Positions 1 to 14,077 of a stretch of 64,000 bases of DNA are shown one piece after another. The translations under genes and the position numbers were made by a program. Under the pieces are notes generated by a model. The model made no database searches, had not been told where the DNA came from, and saw nothing but the letters and a program-made list of their open reading frames with translations. The first letter of the stretch is position 1, and the number at the start of each line of letters is the position of its first letter. Source of the DNA: Entophlyctis helioformis (taxonomy: Eukaryota; Chytridiomycota; Chytridiomycetes; Chytridiales; Chytriomycetaceae); the NCBI GenBank assembly GCA_025526915.1, contig JAHLKH010000050.1:89570-153569 (forward strand), in the 5' to 3' direction.

Positions 1-506
1 GTGGTCCAACCTGCTCAACCCCCGCCTCGTCCCAACGTCTTGCCGCTCCCGCCTCCAAGCTCTGCGGCCCCATCGCCAGCGCGTCGTAAGCCCTTGCGCG
101 TCAAGATGTGGCACATGCACACACGCATCCACCCTGCAAAGCTCTGACAACCACTCATTCAACCCAACAGGCGACCCAGCTGCATCCATCCCAACGTCTG
201 GCAACTTTGTGCCCATTCCTCCAAGGATCGTTGCTGGCCCCCTGCCGACCGGCACCAATATCGTGCCCGTTGGTGGCGGCAATGGCGGTGGTCCAGGAAA
301 CGGAAGCAGTGTCGGTGCAGCTCCAGAAGACTCGAGCTCGACTGGACTTCCTATCGGAACCGTCCTCGGAACAGCCGGCGGTATCTTTGGTGGCGCCATT
401 CTGATCTTGCTCCTTGGCATCTTCCTCATCCGCCGTCGCCAGCGTCGCTTGAACACCTTTGACGAAGAGACGCTGAACGAGATTCTCAAGGACGCGCCGC
501 TTCCAA

Positions 507-537
<31 letters not shown>

Positions 538-1901
538 ACAGCAACAGCAGCTTCGGCAGCCCGCGATTGTCGCCGTCAGCACAGTGAGCGGCACCACAGT
601 CGTGTCGTCGACCAAACCCGAATCCGCGCCGCTCCAGAAAATGCCAGACTCGTCTGTGGCTGCCAGATCGGTACCACAGCATCCCGCTCCATCCAACGCC
701 AGTGCGCTCGGCTCGCCTGCGTATTCGGCTGCTGCGGAAAGTGGATCGGCCGGCTCTGCTGCCGCTGGATCCGGGCCTGCACCGGCGTCGCCCAATTACC
801 CGATCCGATCTGCGTCTGCAACCGCTGGCGTTGGACTCACACAGGCGGGAGCCTTGGCCTCTGCCAGCCAAAGCAGCATTGTCGTCAGGCCGATTGTTCC
901 TCGCGCATCAACCTCGAGCCTCGCCAACCCTCTAACGCGCAGGAGCAGCAGCAGCTACTTGACCACCACAACAACAACAGCAGCAGCAGCTTATGTATGA
1001 CCAAGACCAGCATCAGCAATACTACGACCTTCAGGCCCAGCAGTACGAACAGCAGCAATATGACCAGCTCCAGTACGGACAGCACCAGTACGACCTGGCC
1101 ATGTACCACCACCAGCAGCAGATGCAGCAGTTTGACCAGCACCCGCACCTGCACCAGCTCCACCATCACGCCTCGTTTGACTACATGCCATCACCTCAAT
1201 ACGTCTCATACGACACGAGCATGCAGATGGGACAGCCCATGGATGGCGTCATGATGCAGCACCCAGGCGAGATGCCCGCCCAGTACAGCTACGCGACAGG
1301 CTCGATGCATCCGCCTATGCCCTACCCGCATCCGATGGCTCCTTCTGCTGGATACGGATACGTGTCGCCTGTCCAAGGTCACTCTGTGCTTCCGCTTCTC
1401 GGATCGTACTCGTATGCCCCGCATCCAAGCACGGTCTACAGCGAACACTCGTCGGACCTGAGCGTTCTGCAGACCATGATTGACGGCTCGGTTGGCCAGT
1501 CTGAGCATCCGATCACGGACGACGTTGAGGCTGCCGGCCTGCCCCTCTTGCTGCCATTGGAGCCCGAGCCGCTCCAGGAGACTGCCGACCAGCCCGACGC
1601 GCTCGAGCCTGTGCCGTCTGTGAATCGCCTTGGCCGCCGTCAGGAACAGGAACAGGAGCAGGAACAGGAGCAGGAACCGCAGCAAGAGCAGCAAGAGCAA
1701 GAGCAGGAGCAAGAGAAGCAGCAGCGTGTCTTGCACAATCGCAGCTCGAACCAGTTCAAGTTTGAGCCGACTCTGGCCCCCATCGCGGATGCCCACTCTG
1801 ACATGGACAGCAACGCGTCGCCGCCGCGCTCCGACGTGAGCGACAGTGCAGCCAGAACCGGGCATGCGTCTGTGTCTGCGTCTGTTGCGCCGTCGCACTG
1901 A
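1..1901 (+). CDS. Single-pass membrane protein with poly-Gln cytoplasmic tail (5' partial)
   Basis: The gene enters from the left edge. Inferred exons are 1-85, 171-883 and 981-1901. The first intron has a clear GTAAG donor and CAACAG acceptor. The second (884-980, donor GTCAGG) is needed to join two open frames and is less sure. The visible protein starts Pro-rich, then has one strongly hydrophobic segment (coded near 360-430, ending LLLGIFLIRRR) with a positive cytoplasmic flank. A Gln run follows, then long Ser/Ala/Gln/Tyr/His-rich sequence and a second Gln/Glu run near 1645-1720. The topology resembles fungal Wsc/mucin-type surface sensors, but no family domain is visible and the ectodomain lies mostly outside the window. 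The stop is 11 bp before the first possible ATG of DGAT1. Confidence 0.6.
508..550 (+). repeat. CAG/CAA run (poly-Gln)
   Basis: Uninterrupted CAR codons give about 14 Gln just after the transmembrane segment of the first gene. It is a likely length-variable site. Confidence 0.8.
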
Positions 1902-1912
1902 GCGCACCCACA

Positions 1913-2489
1913 ATGAATCGTGTTGTTGCATTGGGGATCACGTTGGCATTTGCGGGTCCAGCCGTGCTTTCCCATCCAATGGCCGACAGCGCGACCCTCC
2001 TCCGCAATCGCGGCGCGGCAGCAGCCAAGACAGCCGTCGAAGCCAGCGATGACAACGACGACAGCAGCAACTACGTGGACGAGCCCGGCGCACCCGATGC
2101 CTCTGCAGGCGACGATGCACACGGCGCAAGGAACGGCGCGGCAGCAGCAGGCGGCCCGCACGAGCTTCGCCGTCCACGCAGCCGCCAGGGCAGCAGCAAC
2201 CGCAAACACAACCCGCATTCACACACGCAGCACGATAAGCACCATGCAAGCAACGGCGCCAATGGCAGCGCTCCGTTCTCGCACACGTATCTCATCCACA
2301 CGTCTGTCCGTGCATCGCCGCTGTCCAAAGACGTGAGTTGGACTGGACTGCACTGGCTGGACTGCACTGGGCGGCTGCTGTCTGCGCCTCGCTGTACCTG
2401 GCATGGCTGTCCCTGGCATCACATCGCATCTATAATCATCCGCGGGCTGGCCGTTGATCCGCTGTCTGCCGCTGCAGGCCCTCGGACTG

Positions 2490-2523
<34 letters not shown>

Positions 2524-4618
2524 TGTCTACCTGCCTGGCTGACACTCTTGTCCCCATGAACCCCATCGACAGTCGCCCGAGCAAAACTACCGCGGCTTCT
2601 TCAACCTGTCGATGCTGCTGCTGGGCGTGTCCAACCTGCGGCTCATCATCGAGAACTTTATGAAGTACGGATGGCTGCTCAACTTTCCCAAGGCCGGCCT
2701 CAAGCTCAACGACATCAAGTGGAGTCTGGTCTCGATGGCCTTCCAGCTGGTGCGTCCGATCCGCCGTCCGCCCTGGTCCTGTTGTTGCGATAAGCTTGGC
2801 TGGCTGGCTGTTTGGCTGGCTCCGCAAGCATCGGGCTTGCACGCGTGTTCCGCATTGCTGAGCCACCGCGGACTTTGTTGTGGATATGTGTGGGTTTGCT
2901 GACCTTGGCTCTTTGGATGCAGGTCCCGATCCTGGTGGCATTTCTGATTGAGAAATGGGCTGCATACGCAAGCAGCGCCAGTATCCGCACAGGCATTGCC
3001 CCTTCCCTTCCTGCTGCCAGAGTCTTGAACACGGTCAATGTGTGCGCCGCGCTCTTTGTGCCTGCGTGGATCTCGTGGTCAATGATATGGAGCCCTGTAA
3101 GCCACCATGCATCTTCCCGAGCCCCCCTCTCCTCTCCTCCCTTATCGTGTGCCGCTTGTCTCACAGTGTCATGGTTGGCAACCCCAGGTGTCGGCCAGTG
3201 CGCCACTGTTCACCTCCATCGTCTTGTTCCTCAAGCTCGTCTCCTATGCACTCGTCAACAGCGATCTACGCCGTGAATCTGTGCTCAAGGTCCATCTGAG
3301 CCCTGTCCAAGACGACACCTCCTTCACACCAACGCCTCTCACGGATACCAGCGGCGAGAAGTTTGATCCCAACCACTGCCCGTACCCGGCCAACATCACT
3401 CTGAACAACCTCGTGTACTTTTGCTTAGCCCCAACCCTGGTACGCGTTTTGGCTGGATGCAATGGGCAATCGTTGAATGGCCGGCGATGGTGCTGACGCC
3501 CATGAATCGGGGGGATATCCGGGCACATAGAGTTATCAGCCAGTGTATCCTCGCACCAAGCGTATACGCAAGGTGTTTCTGATGAAGCGATTCATCGAGC
3601 TGTCGACTGCCCTTGCAGGGATGTTCTTTTTGTCTATCCAGTATGCAGGTGAGTCTTGCTGATCAAGTCCATTGGTCTTGATACTCGGCGCTGACGTTTG
3701 CGGCTACAACCAGCACCGACACTGCAAAACTCGATCGAGGCACTCGACAAGTTTGACATTCCGCGACTTGTTGAGCGTGTTCTCAAGCTGTCAATCGTCA
3801 GGTGACTGGCTGTCTCTGCTTGCCGTCGGCTGATGTCCCGCAACACTGACCATCCGCACCCATGTTGTGCGCGACAGTGTTGTCATTTGGCTGCTCATGT
3901 TCTGGTCCTTTTTCCACTGCTGGCTCAATATCCTCGCAGAAGTGCTGCGCTTTGGCGATCGCCGTTTCTACGAACCGGTGAGTCTTGTCTTGTCTTGGAC
4001 CCTCGGCTCTATCCATGCCTTGGATGCATTGACTGACCGTCGGACTGCCCGCTCGACAGTGGTGGAACGCGCGTGACATTTCAGAGTACTGGCGTCTATG
4101 GAACACGCCTGTGTACTACTGGGGCAAGCGACACGTGTACTTGCCGCTCATTCGAACTTATCGTGTCCATCCGACCATCGCCATGGCGGCCGTGTTCACC
4201 GTCTCGGCCGTCCTGCACGAGCTCGTGGTCGGCATCCCAACACATTCTCTCAACGGCACTGCCTTTATGTATGCCTGATATGGCATTGATCGCACGACGT
4301 CTGCGCTCAACCTGTAGACTGACTGGGTGCATGGCACATGCAGCGGCATGCTTGGCCAGATCCCGCTCATCTTTTGCGTCAGGGCAATCATGTCATATGG
4401 CCGACGCCTGCTCAAGCGACCAAAGAACGATCAGCTGTTTGACACGATTGGTGAGTCTCTGGACTGCTTGAAGCGGTGCATTGATCAGACTGCCGGCTCA
4501 CACCATGTCGTCGGCTGCAGGAAACTACCTGTTCTGGATCACATTCACCATCGTTGGACAGCCTGCATGTGTCCTGGTGTACTATTCGCAGTGGTACAAG
4601 CAGAATGTCAAGGCTTGA
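1913..4618 (+). CDS. DGAT1: Diacylglycerol O-acyltransferase 1 (MBOAT family)
   Basis: Catalyses the last step of triacylglycerol synthesis from diacylglycerol and acyl-CoA in the ER membrane. At least nine exons give the family landmarks in order: NYRGFFNLSMLLLGVSN (first helix), CPYPANITLNNLVYFCLAPT, a QPVYPRT segment, RRFYEPWWN (the FYxDWWN-type acyl-CoA motif, spliced across an intron), VLHELVVGIPTH with the catalytic His, and GNYLFWITFTIVGQP near the end. The first intron (2333-2572) is the longest and holds a CCAG repeat. The intron at 4269-4343 joins TAF to IGMLGQIPLIF in frame. The start may be 1913 or the in-frame ATG at 1979 (MADSATLL); the variable N-terminus gives no guide. NYRGF and FYxDWWN-type sequence favour DGAT1 over sterol acyltransferases of the same family. 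Confidence 0.9.
2493..2523 (+). repeat. CCAG tetranucleotide microsatellite in DGAT1 intron 1
   Basis: About seven CCAG units just upstream of the intron 1 acceptor of DGAT1. The same tetranucleotide type recurs as GCAG near 22430. Confidence 0.7.
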
Positions 4619-4805
4619 TGGGTTGGGTGCCTGTGCTTGGTCTCCATGTTGAGATTTGCGAGGTAAAAATATATTTGGATAGCCCGAGGGAGCGAGGTGT
4701 TACATTGCTGAGCCGGATCTGCGATACTATAACGTCACGTGCCATCTCACGTGACTAGCTTTTACCGCTGCCACATTTTTCTGACCTTTGCCAATCGACC
4801 TGAAC

Positions 4806-5313
4806 ATGAGGTTTGAATGCAGCCGAGAGGACCACACAGACACACAGACAGAGCGACTGACGGATTGCCGCACCTAGGAACCCAGGCAGTGGTGCTGGCA
4901 CCAAGGGCAAGTCGTCGATCCTAGCCAAGTCGCTGTCCAAGACCAAGAAGCCGTCGGCATCCACAGTCCACAAGAAATCCAAGTCGTCGGCATCATCATC
5001 CACAGCATCAGCATCGGCATCAAAGAGCACAGCATCCACAGCAGCATCCACAGCAGCGTCGGGATCGTCCAGCATACCGCAAGGCAAGCGCAAAGCAGCC
5101 AACGACAAGCTGGCCGCCTCGATCAACGAGTCCGTGGACGATGTGCGGGCCGTCTACAACTCGGTGCTGCAGCGACACAAGCGGGACGAGATGGCCATTG
5201 AGCGGTCGATGGAGCTCAAGCGCAAAGAGGCGGCCAGACGGGCCGAGGCACTGCGTGCGACGCAAGAGGCAGACGACATGGATGCTGCGTTGGCGGCATT
5301 GTCGGCGCTGTGA
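4806..5313 (+). CDS. Small basic Ser/Lys/Ala-rich protein, unknown function
   Basis: One long open stretch from 4878 to the TGA at 5311 encodes a Ser/Lys/Ala-rich N-terminal half (KSSILAKSLSKTKKPS) and a charged, probably helical C-terminal half (SVLQRHKRDEMAIERSMELK). The open frame has no ATG of its own. A tiny first exon, ATGAG at 4806-4810, with an intron to the CACCTAG acceptor at 4877, gives a start MRNPGSG and a protein of about 146 residues. The donor GTTTGA is weak, so this start is tentative. The composition suits a nucleolar or chromatin-associated protein, but I recognise no family. The next gene starts 24 bp after its stop. Confidence 0.5.
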
Positions 5314-5336
5314 ATGAACTGCCCCGTCGACATTTT

Positions 5337-5875
5337 ATGGCCCAACTTGCCCGGATCGGCATGCTGTTGTCGAGCGTTCGAGGCTTTATGACGTCGAAAG
5401 CGGCTGCCAACATCAGACGCAGTGCAGCAGCAGCAGCGAGTGCAGCAAGCGAGAGCGGGCTGCCCGTGTGGGTGCAGACGATGCCAGATGGCGCAGTCAA
5501 GGTGGCTGCGCATGTCAAGCCAGGCGCCAAGGCGTCGCAGGTTGTCGAGACGGCAGGCGACGCCGTTGGCATTCAGGCAAGCCATGCCGGCTGCCAGATC
5601 CACGCGACCCTGCTGAGCCGCCAGCCGCAGAAGGAAGCTGACTCGCTCGCACCTGGATGATCGCACTGCAGCTGGCAGCGCCTGCAAGAGACGGCGAGGC
5701 AAACCAGGAGTTTCTGCGGTTCATGGCAGACACGCTTGGGGTCCGCAAGCACCAGCTGTCGCTGATCGCTGGCCACAAGTCTCGAGACAAGGTGCTCAGG
5801 ATCGAGTCGTCCATGACGGCGTCAGCTGTCCACACGCGGCTGCAAGACTCTGCATCCGACCGATCAGCCAAATAG
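5337..5875 (+). CDS. DUF167/YggU-family protein, probably mitochondrial
   Basis: Two exons (5337-5576 and 5672-5875) joined by a GC-AG intron, CAG|GCAAGC to CTGCAG. Splicing restores the family signature DAVGIQLAAPARDGEAN, followed by LLRFMADTLG-type sequence (here FLRFMADTLGVRKHQLSLI) and GHKSRDKVLRI. VKPGAKAS precedes it. This is the DUF167 fold (C15orf40/YggU), found from bacteria to animals with no firm function. The start MAQLARIGMLL gives an Arg-rich, acid-free leader typical of mitochondrial import. Without the GC-AG intron the first exon reads on to a premature stop, so that splice is decisive. Confidence 0.85.
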
Positions 5876-5971
5876 ATGCCCTGCAGCATGCATTCAATGT
5901 GCCCAGCCAGCATTTGCTGTTCATTACATTTCGATCATGCCAAGGCATGCCATGGCACGGCCATCCGTCCA

Positions 5972-8900
5972 TCATACATGAAGTGCACGCAACTCAACCA
6001 CAGGCACCGTGGCACCGCCGCCCAGCATGCCCTTGCCGCCCATGACGTTCTCGCGGGCAATCTCGTCCAGCAGCTCCTGCTGCTCGCGTCGCAGGTCGCG
6101 TCGCTGCATCATGTACATCTGCTCAGCCTCGTCCAGATCGTCCCACTTGTCCTTTTCAGACAGCGCGGCCGTGCCCGGTCGGCTGGGCAGCATCGGCGTA
6201 TGGCGTTTGGACGCAAGCGCGCTCGGCGGTTTGGATCCGCCAGGATGGGGCGACTGCCGGTGTTGCCACTGGAACGCAGCAGCCGCGTTGATGCCCGTGC
6301 CTGCGTTTCCTGGAACACCTACTTTGGCCTTGAGGCGAGCTGCACAGTGGGCTGGGTCAGTCGGCAGCTTTGAGCGCAGTCGAGACGGCCTGCACACACA
6401 TACCTGCTTTGCGCTCAAGGATCTTGGCTTGCAGACTACGCAGTGCGGGATCCTTCTCAAGCATCATCTCTCGCATGGACTCTGTCGTCGATCTGTCGCT
6501 GCCAATCGACATCACAGACAGACCGCGCTCGGGCAGCGTCTTTTGCACACGCCGTGCCCGCCGCTCCTCGCGCTCGTGGTCAATCTCCTGCAGCTTCTGC
6601 ATAATCTGTCCGATCCGCTTCTCCTTGCGGTCCACAATCTCGCTGCGTCTGCGCTCCTCGGTGTCCTTGTGTCGGAGCTTCGCAAGCACCAGCCGCTCTT
6701 GCAGCTGTTGTCGCATTCCGCACGTCAGTCGTCTGCAACATGCCATGCACACATCACCGGTTGATTGATCGATCAACCGATCGGATCTGGTTTGCCTTTA
6801 CGCTTACCTCAATGACCGACATCTCGCCTAGCAGCCCGATACCCGACGTCTCCGTGAGATCGACATCCTTCTGGTACGTGCCCACGGGCGGGATGCTCTT
6901 TTCAAGCAGCCGAATCTGCTGGATGATCTCTGTCTTCCTTGCTCGCTCCTCCTCGGCCTCGCGTGCCGCCTGCTCCTGCAGCAACTGGTTCTCCAGTATC
7001 ACCTCGGCGGCTGTGGCATTGATGGTCAGTGTTGCCACATGCGGACGAGGCGTTGGGCCGACTCACCTATGCGCGACTTTTCGTCAATAACGCGAGCCTT
7101 GGCTTTGAAAATGCCTTCCTTGATGACATGCACTTCGTCAATCTTGCGCTTGTTGTCTTCCTCTTGTTCTTTGCGCTGGATCTCTGAGATGGTCTTGATC
7201 TCCTCTCTCACTGCCTGTACCTCTGCTGCCTTTTCCCTGTTGTACCACACCTGTCAGATTGTGGCCATGTGATACAGGCGTGACGTGTGCCCTGGGGCAT
7301 GCTTTACCTGTTCTCCTTGACTTTCTCCTGCCGTGCGACATAGGCCTCTTCGTGCGTCATCTGGATCTCGAGTCTGCGTCTCTCCTGCTCCATCTGTCTG
7401 TCCTCGTCATCTTCGCATCCAACGCAAGAGTGGTTAATCAGCAGTCTCCAACCGATTCCCCCCTAGCCAGACATGGCATCACCACGAACACACACCTTTG
7501 AGCTTCCATTCTTCGCGCCACTGCTCAAAGTCGTTGTGGTCCCTCAATGCCATCTCTGCCTGCGCCATCTGCTCCTCTTCGCTCCGTCGCTGCCGCCTCA
7601 CCAGCGCGTCCTCGCGCAGAATGGCGGCTGTCGTGAGCTTGACCGGCACGTGCTGATGCACAAACGCCGGCACCGTCTTGTGCGACTTGACACGCTCGCG
7701 CTCAAACTTTTCGCGCTGCTCCTGCTCGATCTGGTCACGGATCTGGTCCACCTTGTCGGACGGTTTGCGCAGGGCGACTTTGAACTGCTCCTTTTGCGCC
7801 ACCTCGTACAGTTGCTGAAATGCAGGCGTGGTTGTCAATCTCCAGTCGACTGCTCGACAAGCCAGTGCGATCCGCCGCTCACCTTGACCTTTGTGCGGTT
7901 CTCTTCTTTCAGTTTGGCGAGCTGGCGCTTCTCGACCGACTCTTCATACTGCGTCTTTGGAATGGGATTGGCCTGTCGGTCAGTCGATCGACCAGTGAAT
8001 GCGTCAGCAATTCTCCTCTGTGAACAATGCAAAACAAAACGCTGAACAGTTGTACCTTGACGACAGTCGATATCTTTTCAGTCGGTTCGGGCAGCTTGCG
8101 TGGCTTGGGCTTGGTCAGCAAGAACGGCACCAGCTCTGTCACCAGCTCTGTCAGCCGCGTAGATCGCCTGGCAGACGCTCAACTTGGTGCAATAGTCGAC
8201 TACCTGTGGCCTTCTTATCTGATGGCTTGGCCACCATGCCATAGTCTGCGCGATCACACAGCTCCTCGAGCAGTTTCTGAGCAACGCTGACGTGTCTCAG
8301 GATGGGATCAATCACATGCTCCTATCATGGCCATTCTGGTCAGTCAAGCGTCTCCATCCAGCGTGCATCCAAATCACTGTTGGCATACCTTGAGGAACTG
8401 GTGGTCGAGAATGGTTCCCCAAACCTTCTTGAGATCCACTTCCAGGTTGGCAGGGTTGAACAAGAACCCGACAAGCCGCGACATCTTGGCGGGGTCAAAG
8501 CATCGCACAAACTTGCTGAACCGCGGGAACCCGAGCTCCTCCAAGCGCCAGAGAGTCAGGTAGCAAAACACTGGTCAAGCAGACAGCGCGTATCAAACAC
8601 GGTTGCTGTTCAGAGATCGCCAGTGCGGGACGCGCACGTACCTGCAAACAGGTAGTACTCGTTCTGAAGGTATCGGCCTCCGCTTTGCTCATAGAACATC
8701 CGAAGAGTCGCCTGCACGGTCGTTGTCAGCTCCACACAAAAGCATAGCGTAGTGTCTGGTGCAGTCAAACCGCATTGGGCCCACCTCGAGAATCTTGCGA
8801 TGCCGCACACATCCAAGGAACGTCTCTGTCAGAAACGTGCGGTCGTTGGTATTCGCAATCTGTGTTGCGTCGCGACACGTCCGTCAGCACAGTCAGTGAT

Positions 8901-9221
8901 ACCCGGCCACAGCCGCCTGCGTCAGTGTCTGCGTTTCCACAGGCGACTCTAGAGCCGGTCGCTCTTATTCACAGATGCGAACAAGCAGGCCGTATCTGCT
9001 CGTCGCTCGTTGCCCACCTTGTTCTCGGTCAGGTAGCTGGCCAGAATATCTTCTTCTGGAACAACGACTGGCAACGTCAGGTCGCGTTTGGCCTTGTCGC
9101 CAATCTTGAAGAGCTCGTCCTTGACGTCCTGGGTGTGGATGCCGAGCCTGGCCAGCTCATGTTGTACCAGCAGGTTGCGGGTATGTTCAATCAGCCGCTT
9201 GGCGTTCATTGCGACGCTCAT
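5972..9221 (-). CDS. CFAP99: Cilia- and flagella-associated protein 99
   Basis: Axonemal protein of motile cilia and flagella. It starts MSVAMNAKRLIEHTRN at 9221 and continues through about ten short exons. Family-like blocks appear in order: a helical N-terminal region (FLTETFLGCVRHRKILE, then YYLFAVFCYLTLWRLEELGF), FNPANLEVDLKKVW, LTKPKPRKLPEPTEK, the diagnostic VKLTTAAILREDALVRRQ, then long Glu/Arg/Lys-rich coiled coil to the C-terminus. It ends AEQMYMMQRRDLRREQQELL plus a short tail. Its start is 61 bp downstream of the IFT80 stop on the same strand, so two flagellar genes sit side by side. Its 3' end converges on the DUF167 gene with about 96 bp between. Exon edges between 7,250 and 8,380 were read by eye and could shift by a few codons. 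Confidence 0.85.
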
Positions 9222-9260
9222 GTCTGCGACTGCCAAGAACACGGAAGAAGCCAAATGTGT

Positions 9261-9266
9261 TTTATT
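9261..9266 (-). promoter_or_regulatory. Poly(A) signal of IFT80 inside the CFAP99 upstream gap
   Basis: TTTATT on the plus strand reads AATAAA on the minus strand, 16-21 nt past the IFT80 stop. It lies within the 60-bp gap before the CFAP99 start, so terminator and promoter or leader overlap. Confidence 0.6.
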
Positions 9267-9281
9267 GTGTCTGGCGGCATT

Positions 9282-12200
9282 TCAACGAACGGGCTTGGCC
9301 GTTGCGCCACTCTTCTCCTCCTCGGCGGCAATCTTTGCCTTGATCTTCTCCCACTCGACTGGCACACCCTGCGCGTACTGGATGAACCGCTTGTTGGTCT
9401 CGCTGCGTCCGAGCGTCTTGAGATACTTGTCACGGAAGTACAGCACCGTGTCAACGTGCGTCTTGTACTTGAGCGCCAGATCAAGAGCACTGCCACCGCA
9501 CGCTATAGTGTCAGCCAGCGTAGCATGCAGGCGATGCTGGTGGATGGATGCACTGGCCACGACTCACCGGTCCCAGTTGAACAGGTTGATCCACATGCGA
9601 ATGGCGCGGTAGATGAGATTGGCAGAGAGCAAGATCGACTCGGCCTCGCGTGGCTGGTGTCGCATGAGCGCAAGCTCGGCAGCACGGCCTTCCGGCGTTG
9701 GAATGTCGCGAATGTACGTCACATACTGCACTTTGTGGACTTCCTCAATCGCTGCATACGCCACTTCGGCCGTGTTGAGATCTTGTCCAAACAGCGACAT
9801 GACCGCCAGACATGCCCACATCTCCTTCATCTTGACGTGTCGGCAAAGACGGATGGCTTCTTCCCACTGCTTGCGTCGTGCAAACTCTTGCAGCATGCCT
9901 GGAAGCGGCGATATGTTGCTCATGGTCACGATCGCGCCGTCTGCGCGTCTCAGCGTGCAGTGTGTGCCCACAAACGACAGACACTGGGCATTCTTTCCAA
10001 GCGAGCTGCTCATAGCACGTGTGTGAGTTTTTGCTTGGCACATCCACGACGCAACGCCGGCAAACGTCTCCCCACCTTGCATCACGCTCCAGTCGCGTCA
10101 GTGGCGCAATGTCCTCATCCACAAACACGGCGTTTGGATAGTACCACACCGCAAACTTGGCATCCATAATTGCAAACAGCATGTCTGTTTCGTCGTTCCA
10201 CGCAAACGTCTCGACCATGCTGCCAAGCTTCTTCAGCTGCGGCTTCAGCACGCGCGTGATGAACAGATCACGGTTCTTGTCGAGCACAACAAGCTGGCGG
10301 CCGGCTGGCGATGTCGGCAGGTTAAGCGCGACTTCCAAGATATCCTGCGTGTGCTTGAGTGGCCCGTCGCCTAGTTGCCGGCCCGACGACACATCAAAGA
10401 TGTAGATTGCTGCAGGTTTGTATGTAAAGGGCCGTGTTAGCAGGGGGTCACAAAAGCTGCGTGTTGTTCCACTCGCCTTTTTCGTCTGTGTGATCTTTGA
10501 TAGCCAGGATGTCGCTTGAAATGGAAATGTTTTGCGCAGTCATGAACTCGGGCCGCACGCCAGGATACTTTGGCTGGCTGACAAGACGTGCCTCGTATGT
10601 AAAGATTTGGATGCCAACCAGGTTATCGACCAGCACAAAGAACCTGGTGTGATTTGACGCCATCATCGCAGTGTGTGTCAGCGCAGGAACGTGCAGACGA
10701 GAAAAGTGCGACATACTCTGCACACTGCTGGATGCATGTGACGCGGCCGTTGTTGGACAGATCCACAATGACCGGCGTGTTCCAGTTGCGATCGCTGTAC
10801 ACATAGCACTGTGATGATGTTGCGACCACGAGGTGTCCAAAGCCCAGACACGCCTTGATGACCCGGTCGCGGAACTCTGGCATGCCTTGCAAGTCAGTGC
10901 CTGGCAGCAACCGAGCATCAGCGTCGTCGCTGACCCACCAAGGTTTTCTTTGGATCCCTGCGTCACGTCATGGACCAGAATCTTGTGGTCGTCGAGCAGC
11001 GTCACCTCGTAGTTCTTCCAATCATATCGCCTGCCCATGCCCAGCATGCCGTGTTAGCATAACTCCCGGCGATCGGCAGCACAGCCCACGAAGCGTAACT
11101 TGTTGACCAGATGGCCAAACACGATGGCGCCAGATCCGCCCGCGCATGCAATCTGAGTCCCGTCAGGCGTCCACGCAATGTCGTAGATGGACCCGCTGTC
11201 TGGCTTCTCCATCGCATACGACCACTGCTCGGTCCATCGGGCATCGGACATTGCATCCATTCCACTGTCAGCATCATCCCAGGCGTCATCGGCAGCCATC
11301 AACAGCGCACGACTCACGCCTTGCTTGTCGCACACACGCAGCAGATTGAATGACCCGACTGCGAACATCTCGCCAGACGGGTTCCACGCAATCGACGTGA
11401 TGGGATGGTCGTGCGGCGCGCTCGAAAACAGCTGCCTGCCATACGTGTCCCAGACCTTGTACTTGCGATCCTCGCTTGCTGACAATATGGTGTTGTTGAC
11501 CAGGTTCCAGTCCACCTTGAGAATGAGCCCATCGTGCGCCTTCCACTGTGTCAAGCAAACCATGCATGTTAGTGTGGGAGGAAGGTGGCTGGAGGAAGGA
11601 CATGCTCGCTGCTGACTCGCCTGTGTGGGCTTGTTGGAGGGCTGCAGTGGCTTGATGATCAAGTTGCGGCCGTTGGTCAGCAGCACTTGGTCATTGTTGG
11701 GCGACCAGACCACGCAGTAGACAGGATACCCAGTCTGGGCAAGAGTCGATCGCAGCATGCCGCTTCGCGACCAGATTTTGATCTGCCCGTCCTCGCCCGC
11801 TGTACAGCTCGCGTGTCAGAAAGGCGCATCGTGGCCGGCAGTTGGCAGCAGGACGGGCACGTTACCTGTCACAAGGGCCGTGCCTTCGTAGTTCCATTTG
11901 AGCGACAGCAACGCGCCTTTGTGTGCCTCGGCAGCCTTTTCGATGCGTCCGCCCTTGGAGCATATGTAAAACTTGCCTGTGACGGCCAAGCGTCCGTGTC
12001 AGGCCAACGCACGAAACAATGCGTTGGCAGGCATACACAGTCTTACCATCCGTGCCGCCAACGGCATACACGTCAGAGCTCGACTGGCCCTTGCCAGGCG
12101 CAGACGGAAACCAGTGGTTGGCCGTGATGTAGACCGGCGCTGGTGTTTCGCCTGCTGGCAGGTTCTTGGACGGTGGCGGGTCGAACGTCATGAGCGTGCC

Positions 12201-12485
12201 AAGCGGCTCGCCGTCGCCCGACCATCGAAGCACCTTGCGGTCGTCACTGGCAAGCAAGCCCCGTCTCAGCAGTGTTGTCATGGGCTGGCATGAACCGGAC
12301 TGCTGGCTTTACCTGAACGAGTAGAGTTCGTTGTTGGACGTCCATCCAACGCAGTTGACAATGTCCGTGTCTGCCAGATATGCGATGGCGGGATGTGTAG
12401 CGTGAGGTGAGCGTGCAGCAGGTCATGGAATGCAGATGGCACACTCACGCTTGTTGATGGCGTCTTGATGCAGCTTGAGCTTCAT
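9282..12485 (-). CDS. IFT80: Intraflagellar transport protein 80 (IFT-B)
   Basis: WD40/TPR subunit of the IFT-B train needed to build the flagellum. It starts [12 protein letters not shown] at 12485 and runs through about a dozen exons. WD40 blocks match the family closely: [84 protein letters not shown], then [18 protein letters not shown] and [13 protein letters not shown]. The C-terminal TPR part has [60 protein letters not shown] and [14 protein letters not shown], ending at TGA 9282-9284. Its presence, with CFAP99, implies a flagellated life stage. It is essentially complete by comparison with animal IFT80. Confidence 0.93.
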
Positions 12486-12583
12486 CGTTTGGTTCTTATC
12501 GTTGTTTGCGGGAGAGTGTAAGGTCGCGACGCGTCCTGGATGCTCGTCTTGGACACAGACACACTCAGTGCTCTGAAACCGCT

Positions 12584-13830
<1,247 letters not shown>

Positions 13831-14077
13831 GGCTACAGACGAGTGTGGGCGAGTGGCTGACAGTTGTCGATATGAACGCGACGCGGCCTCGAGAAACCTC
13901 GTTCAGCAACAGTTGCCAAAATATAGGCTGTATTAATGATGACGCCGTGCGCTCGTCCAACAAGCTCGGCACGGCTCATGGTGGCCGATCCCCGGCTCCA
14001 ACTCACGCAATCTCGCTGCCCTCCCAACTCGTGCGAGGCACTGTCCAGGCGATGTGCGACGGAAACGGCGACGGTTC

